From contig NC_035169.2 of NCBI RefSeq assembly GCF_001659605.2, positions 14,198,263 to 14,262,262 on the forward strand: 64,000 nucleotides of DNA. The letters are read 5' to 3'. The notes under the pieces are model-generated. The model ran no database searches and had not been told where the DNA came from. It saw only the letters and a program-made list of their open reading frames with translations. Shown here piece by piece: positions 9,339 to 20,409 of this stretch (its first letter is position 1; every line of letters begins with the position of its first letter). The translations under genes were made by a program, and so were the position numbers. The stretch is from Manihot esculenta. Lineage: Eukaryota > Streptophyta > Magnoliopsida > Malpighiales > Euphorbiaceae.

Positions 9339-12300
9339 TCAAAACAGATATGGATACTGCTGGAGCATAGACTCCCGCGTCTCCCACGTGCACTCTTCTA
9401 CATTATGGTGGTTCCATAGGACTTTCACCATCGGAATCTCCTTGTTCCTTAGCTGTCTGAGCTGTGTGTCCACAATCCGCACTGGCTGCTCTACATAGGT
9501 GAGATCTGTGTGAATCTCCACCTCAGGTTCACTCAGAACCTGAGTCGGATCTGACACAAACTGCCGTAGCATAGAAACATGAAAGACCGGGTGAATCCTC
9601 TCCATCGAAGCAAGTAAATCTAGCTTATATGATACATTTCCGATCCGCTGCACAATCTCAAAAGGTCCAATGTACCGTGGAGCTAATTTACCCTTCTTCC
9701 CAAAACGAACCACACCTTTCATCGGAGACACTTTCAGCAATACCCAATTACCCTCCTGAAATTCTAACTGCTTTCTGCAAACGTCTGCATAACTTTTCTG
9801 TCTACTTTGAGCTGTTCTGATTCTATCTCTGATCATGGGCACCACTCTACTAGTAATCTCGACTAACTCTGGCCCTGCCAGAGCCTTCTCTCCTATCTCT
9901 TCCCAACAAACAGGGGATCTGCATTTCCTCCCATACAACGCTTCATACGGAGCCATCCCTATGCTAGCATGATGGCTGTTATTGTAGGCAAACTCCACCA
10001 AAGGTAGATGCTGCCTCCAAGAACCGCCAAAGTCTAACACACACAATCGAAGCATATCCTCTATGGTCTGGATGGTCCTCTCTGACTGTCCATCAGTTTG
10101 TGGGTGGAAAGCAGTGCTAAACTCTAATCTTGTGCCCATCGCACTCTGCAGACTTCGCCAAAATCTAGAGGTAAACTGAGGTCCTCTATCTGAGACTATT
10201 GATACTGGAACACCATGTAATCTCACTATCTCATCTAGATAGACCTGAGCCAACTTATCCACAGAATAGGTACTCCGAACTGGAAGAAAATGAGCAGATT
10301 TCGTGAGTCTGTCCACAATCACCCATATCGAGTCTATTCTGTTGGACGCTGCTGGTAAACCCACTACAAAATCCATAGCTATGTTTTCCCATTTCCATTC
10401 GGGAATCGGTAATGGGTTAAGCATTCCTGCTGGTTTCTGATGCTCTAGTTTCACCCTCTGACAAACCTCACAGGTTGTCACAAACTGCGCTACTTCTTTC
10501 TTCATAGCTGGCCACCAATAGACCTTTTTTAGATCCTGGTACATCTTGGTGGCTCCTGGGTGAACACTATATCTCGCATTATGAGCTTCCCTCATAATGT
10601 CTTCCTTCACACTGCCACGATCGGGTACACAAAGTCGACTCCCATAACGAAGGATCCCTTTACTGTCAAATCTGAACTCTGCACTGTTGCCTGACTGAAC
10701 AGTCCTGGCAATTTTCATTAATTCAGGGTCCTCGTGCTGTCTCTGAGCTATCTGCTCCAGAAACACAGGTGTCACTCTCATCTGTGCTATCAATGCACCT
10801 GTACCAGACAACTCGAGCTGTAGTCCCTCTTCTAAGAGTTTGTAAAGCTCCATCACAACTGGTCTTCGCTCTGCTGATATATGGGATAAACTGCCTAGTG
10901 ATTTCCGGCTGAGGGCGTCTGCCACCACATTCGCCTTACCCGGATGATACTGGATCTTACAATCATAATCACTGAGCAATTCGACCCATCATCTTTGCCT
11001 CAAATTCAGCTCTCTCTGACTCAAGATGTACTGTAAACTCTTGTGATCAGTAAAGATCTCGCATTTAACCCCGTAGAGGTAATGCCGCCACATCTTAAGT
11101 GCAAAGATAACTGCTGCCATCTCTAGGTCATGGGTGGGGTAATTCAACTCATGTTTCTTCAACTGTCTAGAAGCATAAGCTATTACCCGATCACTCTGCA
11201 TCAATACACAGCCCAATCCCACTCGGGATGCATCACAGAACACTGTGAAATCCTCATGACTTACAGGCAGAGCTAAGACTGGTGCTGTAGTCAACCTCTT
11301 CTTGAGCTCCTCAAAGCTCTCTTTACACTGGTCAGACCAGACAAACTTCTGGTTCTTTTGAGTCAATTTGGTCATAGGAGCCGCTATCTTTGAAAAGTCC
11401 TGAACGAACCTCCTGTAGTAACCTGCCAGTCCCAGAAAGCTTTTAATCTCAGTCACTGTCGTGGGTCTGGGCCAGTTAGCTACAGCTTCTATCTTCTTGG
11501 GATCTACCTCAATACCTTCTGCTGATACCACATGTCCCAAGAAGGAAATGCTCCTTAACCAAAACTCACACTTCGAGAACTTGGCATACAAACCATGCTC
11601 TCTCAGTGTCTGCAGAACTATCCTCAGATGCTGGGCATGCTCCTCTGCATCTCTGGAATACACTAATATATCATCGATGAAAACAATGACAAAGTGATCC
11701 AGAAACTCACTGAACACTCTGTTCATGAGATCCATGAATGCTGCAGGGGCGTTAGTCAACCCGAACGGCATCACTAAGAACTCATAATGCCCATATCTAG
11801 TTCTGAAAGCTGTCTTAGGCACATCTGCCTCTCGGACTCGCAACTGATGATACCCGGATCTCAGATCTATTTTCGAGAAACAACCTGCTCCAGCTAGCTG
11901 GTCAAACAGATCATCAATCCTAGGTAGAGGATACCTATTCTTGGTAGTGACCTTGTTCAACTGTCTGTAGTCGATACAAAGTCTGAGGGATCCATCCTTC
12001 TTTCTGACGAAGAGCACTGGAGCACCCCAAGGTGAGGTACTAGGGCGGATGAACCCTTTATCTACCAAGTCCTGCAACTGTTCTTTCAACTCTTTTAACT
12101 CTGCTGGCGCCATCCTGTAGGGAGGAATAGAGATAGGGTTGGTACCTGGCAGCAATTCAATTTCAAACCCTATCTCCCTATCAGGTGGTAGTCCTGGTAA
12201 ATCGTCTGGAAACACATCAAGAAACTCTCGGACTACTGGTACTGCGGCTGGTTCCCTCACCTGACTGTCTAGCTCTCTCACATGAGCTAGAAACCCCTGA

Positions 12301-14234
12301 CAACCCCTCCTAAGCAAACGACGAGCCTGAAGGGCTGAAATCATACCTCTGGGTGTACCTCTCCTGTCTCCTCTGAAGACACACTCTGACCCATCCTGGT
12401 CTCTGAGACTCACTATCTTCTCTCTACAGTCCAAAGTCGCACTATATGTAGATAACCAATCCATCCCTAGAATGACATCAAAATCCGTCAAATCTAGAAC
12501 CACAAGGTCAGCTGGAAGGTATCTACCCTCTATGAACACTGGACTGAAACGACAGACTGACACTGCCACTGATGGGTCACATTTAGGTCCACTGACCCAG
12601 AGAGGATACTCTAACTCAGAACTGATCAAACCCAATCTCTCTATGGCTCTCGAAGCAATAAAGGAATGAGAAGCACCGGGGTCCATCAAAGCATACACAT
12701 CTGAACACCCAATGATGAGATTACCTGACACCACTGTGTTCGACGTGTTAGCCTCCTCCTGTGTCACAGTGAAAATCCGTGCTGGGGCTACCGGATTTCC
12801 ACCTCGGGAACCTGCTGCTGAAGTAGAGGCTGCCCCTCTCCCTCTACCTCTACCGCTACTCTGAGGCATGACTGAAGCTGCTGGCCGAACACCTGGCTGT
12901 ACCACACTGCCTGAACTCATCTGCTGGGATGGTGCAAAAGTCATCTGAGGACAATCCCGAGCAATATGCCCTTCCTGTCCACATTTAAAACAAGCTGTAG
13001 ATCCCAACCGACAAACTCCGCCATGTGGTTTTCCGCATCTTCTGCAGACTGTAGCTGTGCCAGAGCTTGAGCCACTACCTATTCCCAGACCTGACTTCAC
13101 TTTACTCCAGAACTTACTCTTTGTTCCTTTTGCTCGATCCCATCTCTTGCCACCTGCGGCTGCTGCACTAGGGGCCTTAGAACTCGAAGCCTGTGCCTTT
13201 GACTGTTTCTGAATATTGGCACTAGCCTCCATTTTCCTGGCTGCATCCACTATCGTATGAAAACTTTCCTTTTCTGCTGGAAGAATCAAGGAAGAATACC
13301 TGGGATGCAATCTCATAGTATATCTCCTTGCCTTCTTCTGGTCAGTATCATAGGCTTGACCCACATACTGAAGCAAATCCAGGAACTTATCTGTGAATTC
13401 ATCAACACTCATTTCATCTGTCTGTCGCAACTGTTCAAACTCTATTACTTTCATCTCCCTGGAGCTATCAGGAAAAGCCCACCCTGCAAATTCATTGGCG
13501 AACTCTCCCCAAGACATATTGTCCATCCTGGGTTCCACATAATTCTTGAACCATTCTCTGGCCTTCTTGCATTTTAACGTGAAACCTGCCATCTCAATGG
13601 CTCGACTATCATCAGCTCCCAACTCACTGGTTATCATCCTAACTGACCTGAGGTATTCAAATGGATCATCTCCCGTGTTATACTTAGGAGCATCCAATTT
13701 CAAGTACTCCGTCATTTGTACCTTACCTCCAGATGAGCTAGGTTGATGTCTGTCAACAACAGGGGCTACTGGTTCTGGTGGTAATACTGGCTCATTTGGT
13801 TCTGGGTGTGCTGCACTTGGATGAGTAGGGGAAGATGGATACATAGGATATGGTGGGTAATAAGAAGGATAAGGCATATATGGCATGTAAGGAGGATAGG
13901 GGACAAAACTCGAGTACTCCGACATACCTCCCATCTGATACTCTGGGTAGCCGAAGCCTGACGTCTGAGCGCCTCCCTGCGACTCTCCCATACCTTCCTC
14001 AAATCTGCCTATACCCATACTGTCATCCCTCGACTGCTCAATCTCCTCCTCTGATCTTCCTCCTCTTGCTGTACCTCTTCTGCTCTCGTCCACAGACCTT
14101 CTAGGGTCTATTGACGTACCTTCCCTGCTAGATCGCTGAGACCTTGCCCTCGGCAATGCAGGAGGACGAGCAGCTGGTCTCTCACTATCTGGTGGGACTC
14201 CAGTCAATCGAGCTGATCGACGAGTTCCTCGCAT
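9339..14234 (-). pseudogene. TekD Gag-Pol polyprotein, one internal stop
   Basis: A single frame of 1632 codons from ATG at 14232-14234 ([10 protein letters not shown]), chosen because every related element starts there, 12 nt after a CAG acceptor-like site. Order: Pro/Tyr-rich Gag N terminus, capsid-like domain, two cysteine motifs with the CCHC knuckle [14 protein letters not shown] at residues 415-428, protease DPGASHSF (Asp 518), RT with [11 protein letters not shown] and FIDD (852-855), RNase H ([11 protein letters not shown]), integrase with HHCC and the D,D,E motifs ([28 protein letters not shown]), the GPF motif, and a chromodomain ending LQQYPYLF. A TGA at 10989-10991, where TekE has CGG, splits RNase H. 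Nothing else is broken, so it was very recently intact. Chromodomains target integration to particular chromatin. Confidence 0.93.
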
Positions 14235-14447
14235 CTTTATTCTATCTGGAAAACAATACATAACATAACACTTAGCACATAAACATCACATATCAATACA
14301 GCACATGCATAACTTATGGCATGAAACAGATAGGACGCAACACCCTATCCTAGTGGACATGATTTCCTATTGTGCTTGACCACTTCTATGAGCCCGACAC
14401 TAGCGCTATAGGTCCGATCATGTGAACCTAGGGCTCTGATACCAATC
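14235..14447 (-). other. TekD leader between primer site and gag
   Basis: Non-coding leader of about 200 nt. It ends with the acceptor-like ATTGTTTTCCAG 12 nt before the gag ATG. Confidence 0.7.
14433..14444 (-). promoter_or_regulatory. TekD primer binding site (tRNA-iMet type)
   Basis: On the minus strand TGGTATCAGAGC lies 3 nt after the LTR end, complementary to the 3' end of plant initiator tRNA-Met, which primes minus-strand DNA synthesis. Confidence 0.93.
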
Positions 14448-16566
14448 TGTAACGACCTCAAAATGGACCGTCACCGGCGCTAGGATTCAGGTCGGCTTAA
14501 GGCCGCCAGAACCCGTAGCAAGCCTGCTATACTCTCTGTGTACCTGTAAATCTCATACATGATCATACATTTTCTGTGAAAACGAAAACTCTTTTCTGGC
14601 CCAAGGCTTAACCTGTGCATGCACTATCTCTGTACTCTGTACTCTGTACTCTGTACTCTGTACCCCTGACTAGAGCTTGCTCTAGATGGGTTCATTCATA
14701 CCTGTTAAGCCTGGTAGTCCACATACAGTAAAACATATACATATACCGATCATGTACAACACAATAGATTTACAACTACTAAGTCAAGCACATATATAAC
14801 TATTACATCTCTTGAACAGTACATGTCCACTCTAGACTATTACATTTCTCTTTATTCTTTCTCTGAACCCTGCTGGACTGTCCCTGTACACGGTATACTG
14901 AACCTGCAAAACTGGGGTTAAGGGAGTGGGATGAGCTCTATAGCCCAGTGAGTAGAACAGTAAAACAATTCATTAACAGATGCTCTCATGGAATGCGTCA
15001 TAACACAAACATTTCACATCAAGAGTAAACCTGTCACCACATAGTCCCAGTAACTCTGTGCCAGGGCGTAGTCAAAGGCTCCTGGACTTCCTGTCATATA
15101 TGTATATGTGTATATAACACCATTGTACTTACCATTGCCAGGGCGTAGTCAAAGGCTCCTGGACTTTACTATATACCTGCCAGGGCGTAGACAAAGGCTC
15201 CTGGTCTTTGCTATACTTGCCAGGGCGTAGTCAAAGGCTCCTGGTCTTCCTGTCTGTGACTATGGGATCATTCAGCATTTACCCACATCAACAAATATCA
15301 ATGCAATGCAACATATTCGTGGATACTAATGCAATCAACTTATGGCATAATCATGATGCATGAGATATGCTAAAACATGTCTTTGATCAATTCAAAAAGC
15401 ATTAAGTTTAGTTCCACTCACCTCTGGCTATCTGGACTGACTGACTCTGCAGGCTCTGAAAACTCTGGAGCAGTACTCACTGCTGCTCTCTCTGGTTCCT
15501 CTGCTCTGTGCCTACACAGATAGACTCAAATGAGGGACCAAACATACTCGGACATACCGCTAAACATCTCCCCTTAAAACCCCTTAAAACACCTTAGACC
15601 AAACATAGAAAACATGCAAAGGAAGGCTGGACAGGGCACTTTCGGGGGCACCTTCGGCGGCCGAATGTCCCTTCCAGAGACGAAAGTCAGGCATGTTCGG
15701 CGGCCTAACTTGGACTTTCGGGGGCCGAACCTGAGTTCATCCAGATCTCAGTTTCGTGCACAAGGACGCCTGCCAATCCCTCCATCACCTGCTCAGACCT
15801 CAACACATGCATTTAACCCTTCTAAAACATGCATAAACACTTCAATAAGCATAAAGGAGCTTCAAATAAATTAAACTCCAACAAACAACACACAACAACC
15901 ATACACAAAGCATAGGATCCATACACCCTAATATGGACAACTTATGCATACTCAAGCACAACTCCCCTTTCCCATCATCAAACTCATTTAAAACATGATA
16001 AAAACAAAGGATTCACTCTTACCCTTTGAAGAACAAAGGCTGGCGTGACCCCAAACTTGAAGAAATGAAGATTCAAGCTTCACAAGTTCTCAAACTCCAC
16101 AACTTCTCAAAACTAGTTAAAACTCACCATAAACTTATTTTTCTTTGAAAGATTTGATTAGAAACTCAAGAAAATCACCAAGGGGAAACATGTGCTTGTT
16201 CCTGACCCAAAGGAGAGCTTAAGCACCTCCATAGTCGGCCATATCCACTTAAAAAAAGTGAACCACCGCTTCACGTTCGGTGGCCAAAGCTACATGTAAC
16301 ACCTCATCACGTTCGGGGGCCGAACATTGAGTTTAGGGGGCCGAACATGAGCTACTTTAGGCGGCCGAACTTACACTTTAGGGGGCCGAAAGTGGCAAAA
16401 CTTTCCTTAGCCTTTTTTCTTCAAAACTTATTCCTTTGCTAAAACAAAAGCTTAAAACATCTAAAAACATTTTAGAAAACCTCCACTCTCCCTTCAGGGA
16501 TGCTCTGACATCCTCGATTCCACCGAACGATAGGAATTCTGATGTCTGAACATGCCGGGTATTACA
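14448..16566 (-). repeat. TekD 5' LTR
   Basis: Upstream LTR of TekD, 2119 bp, matching 7142-9260 except for about four substitutions. Splice-like signals on the element strand: donor AAAGG|GTAAG (GT at 16021-16022), acceptor CTGTGTAG (AG at 15512-15513), donor AG|GTGAGTGGAAC (GT at 15420-15421), acceptor CCAGTTTTGCAG (AG at 14904-14905). A clear TATA box is not seen. The corresponding place near 16240 holds only a TTTTTTAAGTGGATAT-like stretch. Confidence 0.95.
15422..15511 (-). other. Exon-like segment in the TekD 5' LTR
   Basis: A 90-nt segment bounded by CTGTGTAG on its 5' side and AG|GTGAGT on its 3' side. The same place in TekA, TekB, TekE and TekG holds equivalent segments of 69-78 nt. 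Use as an exon is inferred from the conserved borders only. Confidence 0.4.
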
Positions 16567-17016
16567 TTTGGCCCAAGGACGTTCCTTGGCAATTTGTTGA
16601 TTAGTAATTGGTTAGAGGACGTTCCCTAATCAATTTGTTCATAAGGAAAGACATGGTGGTGAGAAGCGTCTTCCACCTCCATAACCAACCTATTGAATCA
16701 ATCAAGATAACCTTGTTTCAATGATCAACCCAAACAACCAAAGTGGATCCATATCTTCAACTAGACTTTTCTCATATTGATTTCCCTCTTATTTTAGATT
16801 ACTTGCTGTTCAATTACTTTTAATAGATATTAGTTGAATCAAATCTTTAAAACCCCCAATTTTACTTTTATTGTTTCTTTATTGTTTCTTTGTTTACTTG
16901 GTCTTGATAAGGAGAATAAATAGTATTGATTCCCTGTGGATACGATCCCTTTACCACTATCTACAAGTTATTAAGTTGTTGGTAACCAAAAGGGTTATTT
17001 TTGACCGGCCTCGACA
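16567..17016 (+). repeat. Right (3') LTR of TatF, second part
   Basis: Continues the LTR after TekD, starting with the duplicated TTTGG and GGCCCAAGGACGTTCCTTGG as in the left LTR at about 460-480. It ends at GACCGGCCTCGACA. The open frame at 16871-17125 crosses the LTR edge and is not a gene. Confidence 0.75.
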
Positions 17017-17109
17017 ACCGACTGTCACTAGGTATTCCCGAGAAAAGAAGTTGGAGAGGGATGCAGAGGTGATGCTAGACCTCAGAGTTGCAACATCAGG
17101 AATTCTAAG
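17017..17109. other. Host sequence between TatF and TekA
   Basis: About 90 bp of non-LTR sequence. It would read on into 51222 if TekA were removed. It ends with CTAAG, the TekA target duplication. One frame reads Lys/Glu-rich, helix-like residues (EKKLERDAEVMLDLR). I do not recognise it. Confidence 0.5.
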
Positions 17110-17485
17110 TGTAATACCCGGCTAGATTCCGGCATCGGAATCTCTACCTTCCGGCGGAATCTCCGTTGGAATCTGGAATTTCGGAGATGCCAGAGGCTTC
17201 TAGAGGGGTAAAATGTGTTTTCTAAAAGGTTTTTACTGATTTCATGGTTTTAAATGAAAAAGAATTGAGTTTTGGAAAGAAATGACTAAGGAGGCGTTTG
17301 CCAGGTTCGGCCGCCGAAAGTGAAGTTCGGCCGCCGAACATGGAAAGGCTTCGGAAGCGCCTTTGGCCTCCGAAAGTCTTGTTTGAACGAGCCAAGGTTC
17401 GGCCGCCGAAAGTCAAGTTCGGCCCCCGAACATGCATGAGTTTAGGGGGCACGTTAGGCTGCCGAAGGTCTTTGACCAGGCCACC

Positions 17486-17491
17486 TATAAA
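17486..17491 (+). promoter_or_regulatory. TATA box of the TekA 5' LTR
   Basis: CCACCTATAAAGGGCCC. The equivalent place reads CCACTATAAAAGGGTCCC in TekG and CCACCTATAAAAGGGTCCC in TekH, which supports function. Confidence 0.7.
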
Positions 17492-18545
17492 GGGCCCTCA
17501 GATTGGAAATGGGCGAGTTTTCTCCCCATTCTCGAGCTCAGGTGAGTTTTTGTCCTCCTTTGGCCGTTTTCATGTTTTTCTTCATCTCCTTCATATTTTC
17601 ATGAGTTCCATGGTTGTTTTGAAGAGTTTTCAAGCTTGGATCAAGGTTTGGAGAGCTTGAAGACTTTAAGAGTTTGGGTTCTCCACACCTCAAGCTTTGG
17701 GTCACACTAACCCTCGATCTTCAAGAGGTAAGTGTAGATCTTTGCTTTCCTAGTGTCTTTTGAAGTTTTATGAAGGTTTTAATGGTAGAGTATGGGTAGA
17801 TATGCATGTTTAGGTTTATGTGGGTTTTATGCCCAATGTATGTTATATAATGCTCATGTATGTTTATATGATGTTATGTTGAATGTTTAGGCTAGGTTAT
17901 GCATGAGGGAGTGTGTGTGCATGAGTGGGAAAGAGCAAGTGAGATTATGGGTTGTTTTGATGGTTTTGGCCTATGTGGGTCATAAGCTATCTATGTATGC
18001 TTTGATGTGTGTTTTGGAGTTTAATCAAGCTATTAAGCTCCTTTGTGCACGGTTAAGGGTTTATGCATGTTTTGGTTAGGTTGGGCGCTTGTTTTGAGGG
18101 TGTTTGAAAGGTTTGGGAGGCTTGAATGCATGAGAAGCTGAGTTCTGCCCTTCTGGGAAGAACTCAGGTTCGGCCGCCGAAAGTGGCTTCGGCCGCCGAA
18201 CCTGTCTTTGGATGCATGGTTTGGCCGCCTAACCTTGCCCCCGAAAGTTGAGTTTTGGCTTGAAAGCAGACTTTCGGACGCCGAAGGGAGGATTCGGCCG
18301 CCGAAAGTGCCTGACTTTCGTCTCTAGAGTAGGACTTTCGGCCGTCGAAGGTGCCGCCGAAGGTGCCCGAGTTTCGTCTCTGGAGGAAGGGTTCGGCCGC
18401 CGAAGGTGCCGCCGAAAGTGCCCTGTCCAGCCTTTTCAAGGTTGTTTTCTATGCATGTTTATGTGATGTTCTAGGGGGGTTTTGGGGCAGTTGCTTATGA
18501 TTTGTTAGAGTGTGTTTGGCACCTCATTCGAGTCCACCTGTGTAG

Positions 18546-18615
18546 GATCGGACCCGAGGGATCGAGGAGGCCATCAGTATTAGCAGTTGCAGAGTCAGTC
18601 CAGCATCTGCCAGAG
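18546..18615 (+). other. Exon-like segment in the TekA 5' LTR
   Basis: 70 nt between acceptor-like CCACCTGTGTAG and donor-like CAGAG|GTGAGT. It contains GGATCGGACCCGAGG, also seen in TekG. Splicing is inferred, not observed. Confidence 0.45.
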
Positions 18616-19688
18616 GTGAGTAGAACAAACTATGCATGTTTTAAATTAATGTTTAAAGGAAATGATTGTATGAGCAAAAGACACGCATCATGAATGCCAT
18701 GTGATACTAGGTTGCTTCACATTAGGGACACGAATATGTTGCATTGCATTATTTATTGTCAGTGGGGATTGGACCAAGGTGACATCAATAGCCCACGATC
18801 TGTCATGGCAGTGAAAGTCCTGTGTGAGTTCCTTCAGGAATCGGGCGCCGACAGAGGGAGTTTTGAGGTCATGTCTAATCCGATATGTGAAATGTTTGTG
18901 CTGTGACACATATCATGAAAGCATGAAATGAATGAATGAACTGTTTTATGATTTCTACTCACTAGGCTCTAGTAGCTCATCCCATTTCCCTTAACCCCAG
19001 TTTTGCAGGGCCAGAGATAAGGTTAAGCCAGAGTAAGTCAGAGTAAGCTATGGGGAAAGAAGAGTGAAGCATGGGTTGCTGTGTTTTGATGTAATAGTAT
19101 AGCTTAGTGATGTATATGGTAAGTAGCTGGATATAAAGAGATGTATGTCTGTATGCTTGTATACTTGAGTGGTATAGTAGTGGACATGATGTATATAAAG
19201 GATACGATATGATAATGTATGGAAAGTTAGAGGATTAGAGGTATAGTATGTCATGTGCTGTTTAGAGTTGTGCTTGACCTTAGAGTTGGTTGATCCCTTG
19301 GTTTACATGATCTTAAGAAAATGTTTTGATGTTAAAAAGGTTAAAGGTTTTAATGATGTGAAATGTTTTAATGTTATGAGATTTGAATGGCCCGTGAGGG
19401 AAGAAAGGGTTTCAATCCCTTGACCCAAAGCGGACATGGTTTTAAAGCATGCTTAATGACCCATTTGGTATGAGGTTCTACGTTTCCATGCATAGGTCAA
19501 GCTGAGGTAAGGAAAGCAAGTTTAAAGGTTTTTCTGAGACACAAGCTTAATTTTTAAGAAAAGTTTGATCATGTATGGGATTATACTAGAGGTTTGCCAT
19601 GTCTAGTGGCTTGCTACGGGTCCCGGCGGCCTTAAGCCGATCTGGATCCTAGCGCCGGTGGCGGTCCGGAGATGCGGGCTGTTACAGT

Positions 19689-19700
19689 TGGTATCAGAGC
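19689..19700 (+). promoter_or_regulatory. TekA primer binding site (tRNA-iMet type)
   Basis: TGGTATCAGAGC two nt after the LTR end TTACA. Confidence 0.93.
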
Positions 19701-20187
19701 TTAGGGCCTCAAGAGTACGGTGTGTTGAGCGGAACGCGCAGGGATCAAGGGATCTCACATCGGAAGGAGGTTGTGCTAGATGTTATAGGAGGGCAAGCAC
19801 ATTAAGAAAGATCAAGATCATGTCCACTAGGATCGGATGAGGAGTCCCATCTTGCTTGATGATGTGTAATGCCATGTGTGGTGCATGTGCATTTATGTTT
19901 GTATTATGGATGTTAATAGTCCCTTGGCTGCTAGATGGCATGATATGTACTGATATGAGATGAGCTGAGAGACCAGGTATGGCCTTTGGCACAGTTGGTC
20001 AAGGCATGTTCTGCTATGTTGTAGGCTATAGGTGACAGATTCATCCATGATATATGTTGCATGAGGGGTCATGTGCTTGTCACATGGACCATATGATATG
20101 ATGCATGCTATATGTTATGATGCCATGCTATGTGATGTGATGCTTATGTGTACCGGTGCGCTTGTTGTGTTTTCAGAAGAGCTGAAG
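19701..20187 (+). other. TekA leader
   Basis: Non-coding, ATG-rich leader of about 490 nt. It ends with TTGTGTTTTCAG (AG ending 20176) 11 nt before the gag ATG, matching the acceptor-like site seen before gag in all related elements. Confidence 0.7.
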
Positions 20188-20409
20188 ATGCAAGGTGCTA
20201 GTCGATCTGTGGAGTCAGATCCGTCTGAGTGGGAAGGTACGGAGACCTTTCCTCCCGTTCTGCCAGGAGTACAGTCAGGTATAGTTGGCAGTGGGGAAAC
20301 ATCAAGAGACCCTGGAAGGTCTGTTGATGCCAGCAGAGAAGAGAAGATGGAGGTGCAGAGGAGGGATGTAGGTCTGCAAGTGGATATGGATGAAGAAAAT
20401 GGGGAAAAG
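20188..20409 (+). CDS. TekA short Gag, N-terminal part (interrupted by TekB)
   Basis: 74 codons from ATG 20188, chosen because it lies 11 nt after the TTTTCAG site as in the other Tekay elements. Text such as DPGRSVDASREE corresponds to [11 protein letters not shown] of TekD and TekB, so this is the acidic/basic N-terminal linker of Gag. The frame is still open where TekB inserted and continues in phase at 37202 after the AAAAG duplication, so TekB broke an open frame. The whole capsid-like domain found in related elements ([15 protein letters not shown] onward) is absent between the two halves. Confidence 0.75.

Larger units (their letters stand above)
7142..16566 (-). mobile_element. TekD: nearly intact Tekay/Del-type chromovirus
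   Basis: A complete element of 9425 bp inserted in the TatF 3' LTR, with TTTGG target duplications at 7137-7141 and 16567-16571. Its LTRs of 2119 bp each (7142-9260 and 14448-16566) begin and end TG/CA on the element strand and differ at about four sites by eye, so the insertion is recent. A tRNA-iMet-type primer site, a polypurine tract and one long gag-pol frame with a C-terminal chromodomain are present. The gag core ([18 protein letters not shown]) and chromodomain ending point to the Tekay (Del) lineage. Confidence 0.95.
1..17016 (+). mobile_element. TatF: degenerate Tat-lineage Ty3/gypsy element, interrupted by TekD
   Basis: Two related LTR-like ends (1 to about 935 and about 6021 to 17016 with TekD removed) flank a plus-strand gag-protease-RT-RNase H-integrase order. 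The right LTR repeats the left one from about position 75 onward, including the block around GCCATGAGTGGCTGAAACCC and the terminal block around TTTTTGACCGGC. Assignment to Tat rests on the extra archaeal-type RNase H (SNNMAEYEALINGM), the CX2HX4GHX4C knuckle and the antisense gene near the 3' LTR, all known for Tat elements such as Grande and Retand. Every sense reading frame is broken, so this is an old copy. The outer edges (6021 and 17016) are estimates because no clean target duplication can be checked. Confidence 0.8.
17110..19686 (+). repeat. TekA 5' LTR
   Basis: 2577 bp, TG...CA, near-identical to the split 3' LTR apart from small deletions and substitutions. Ordered signals: TATAAA at 17486; donor CAG|GTGAGT (GT at 17542); donor AAGAG|GTAAGTG (GT at 17728); acceptor CTGTGTAG (AG ending 18545); donor CAGAG|GTGAGT (GT at 18616); acceptor CCAGTTTTGCAG (AG ending 19008). 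TTCGGC-N-GCCGAA motifs cluster at 17305-17430, before the TATA box, and at 18169-18415, between donor and acceptor. The GC-rich U5 end block is at 19609-19686. No real gene is present. Confidence 0.95.

Noticed and set aside
19689..19700. TGGTATCAGAGC strings as possible tRNA gene ends
   Set aside because: They sit 2-3 nt after each LTR and are primer binding sites; no tRNA cloverleaf surrounds them.
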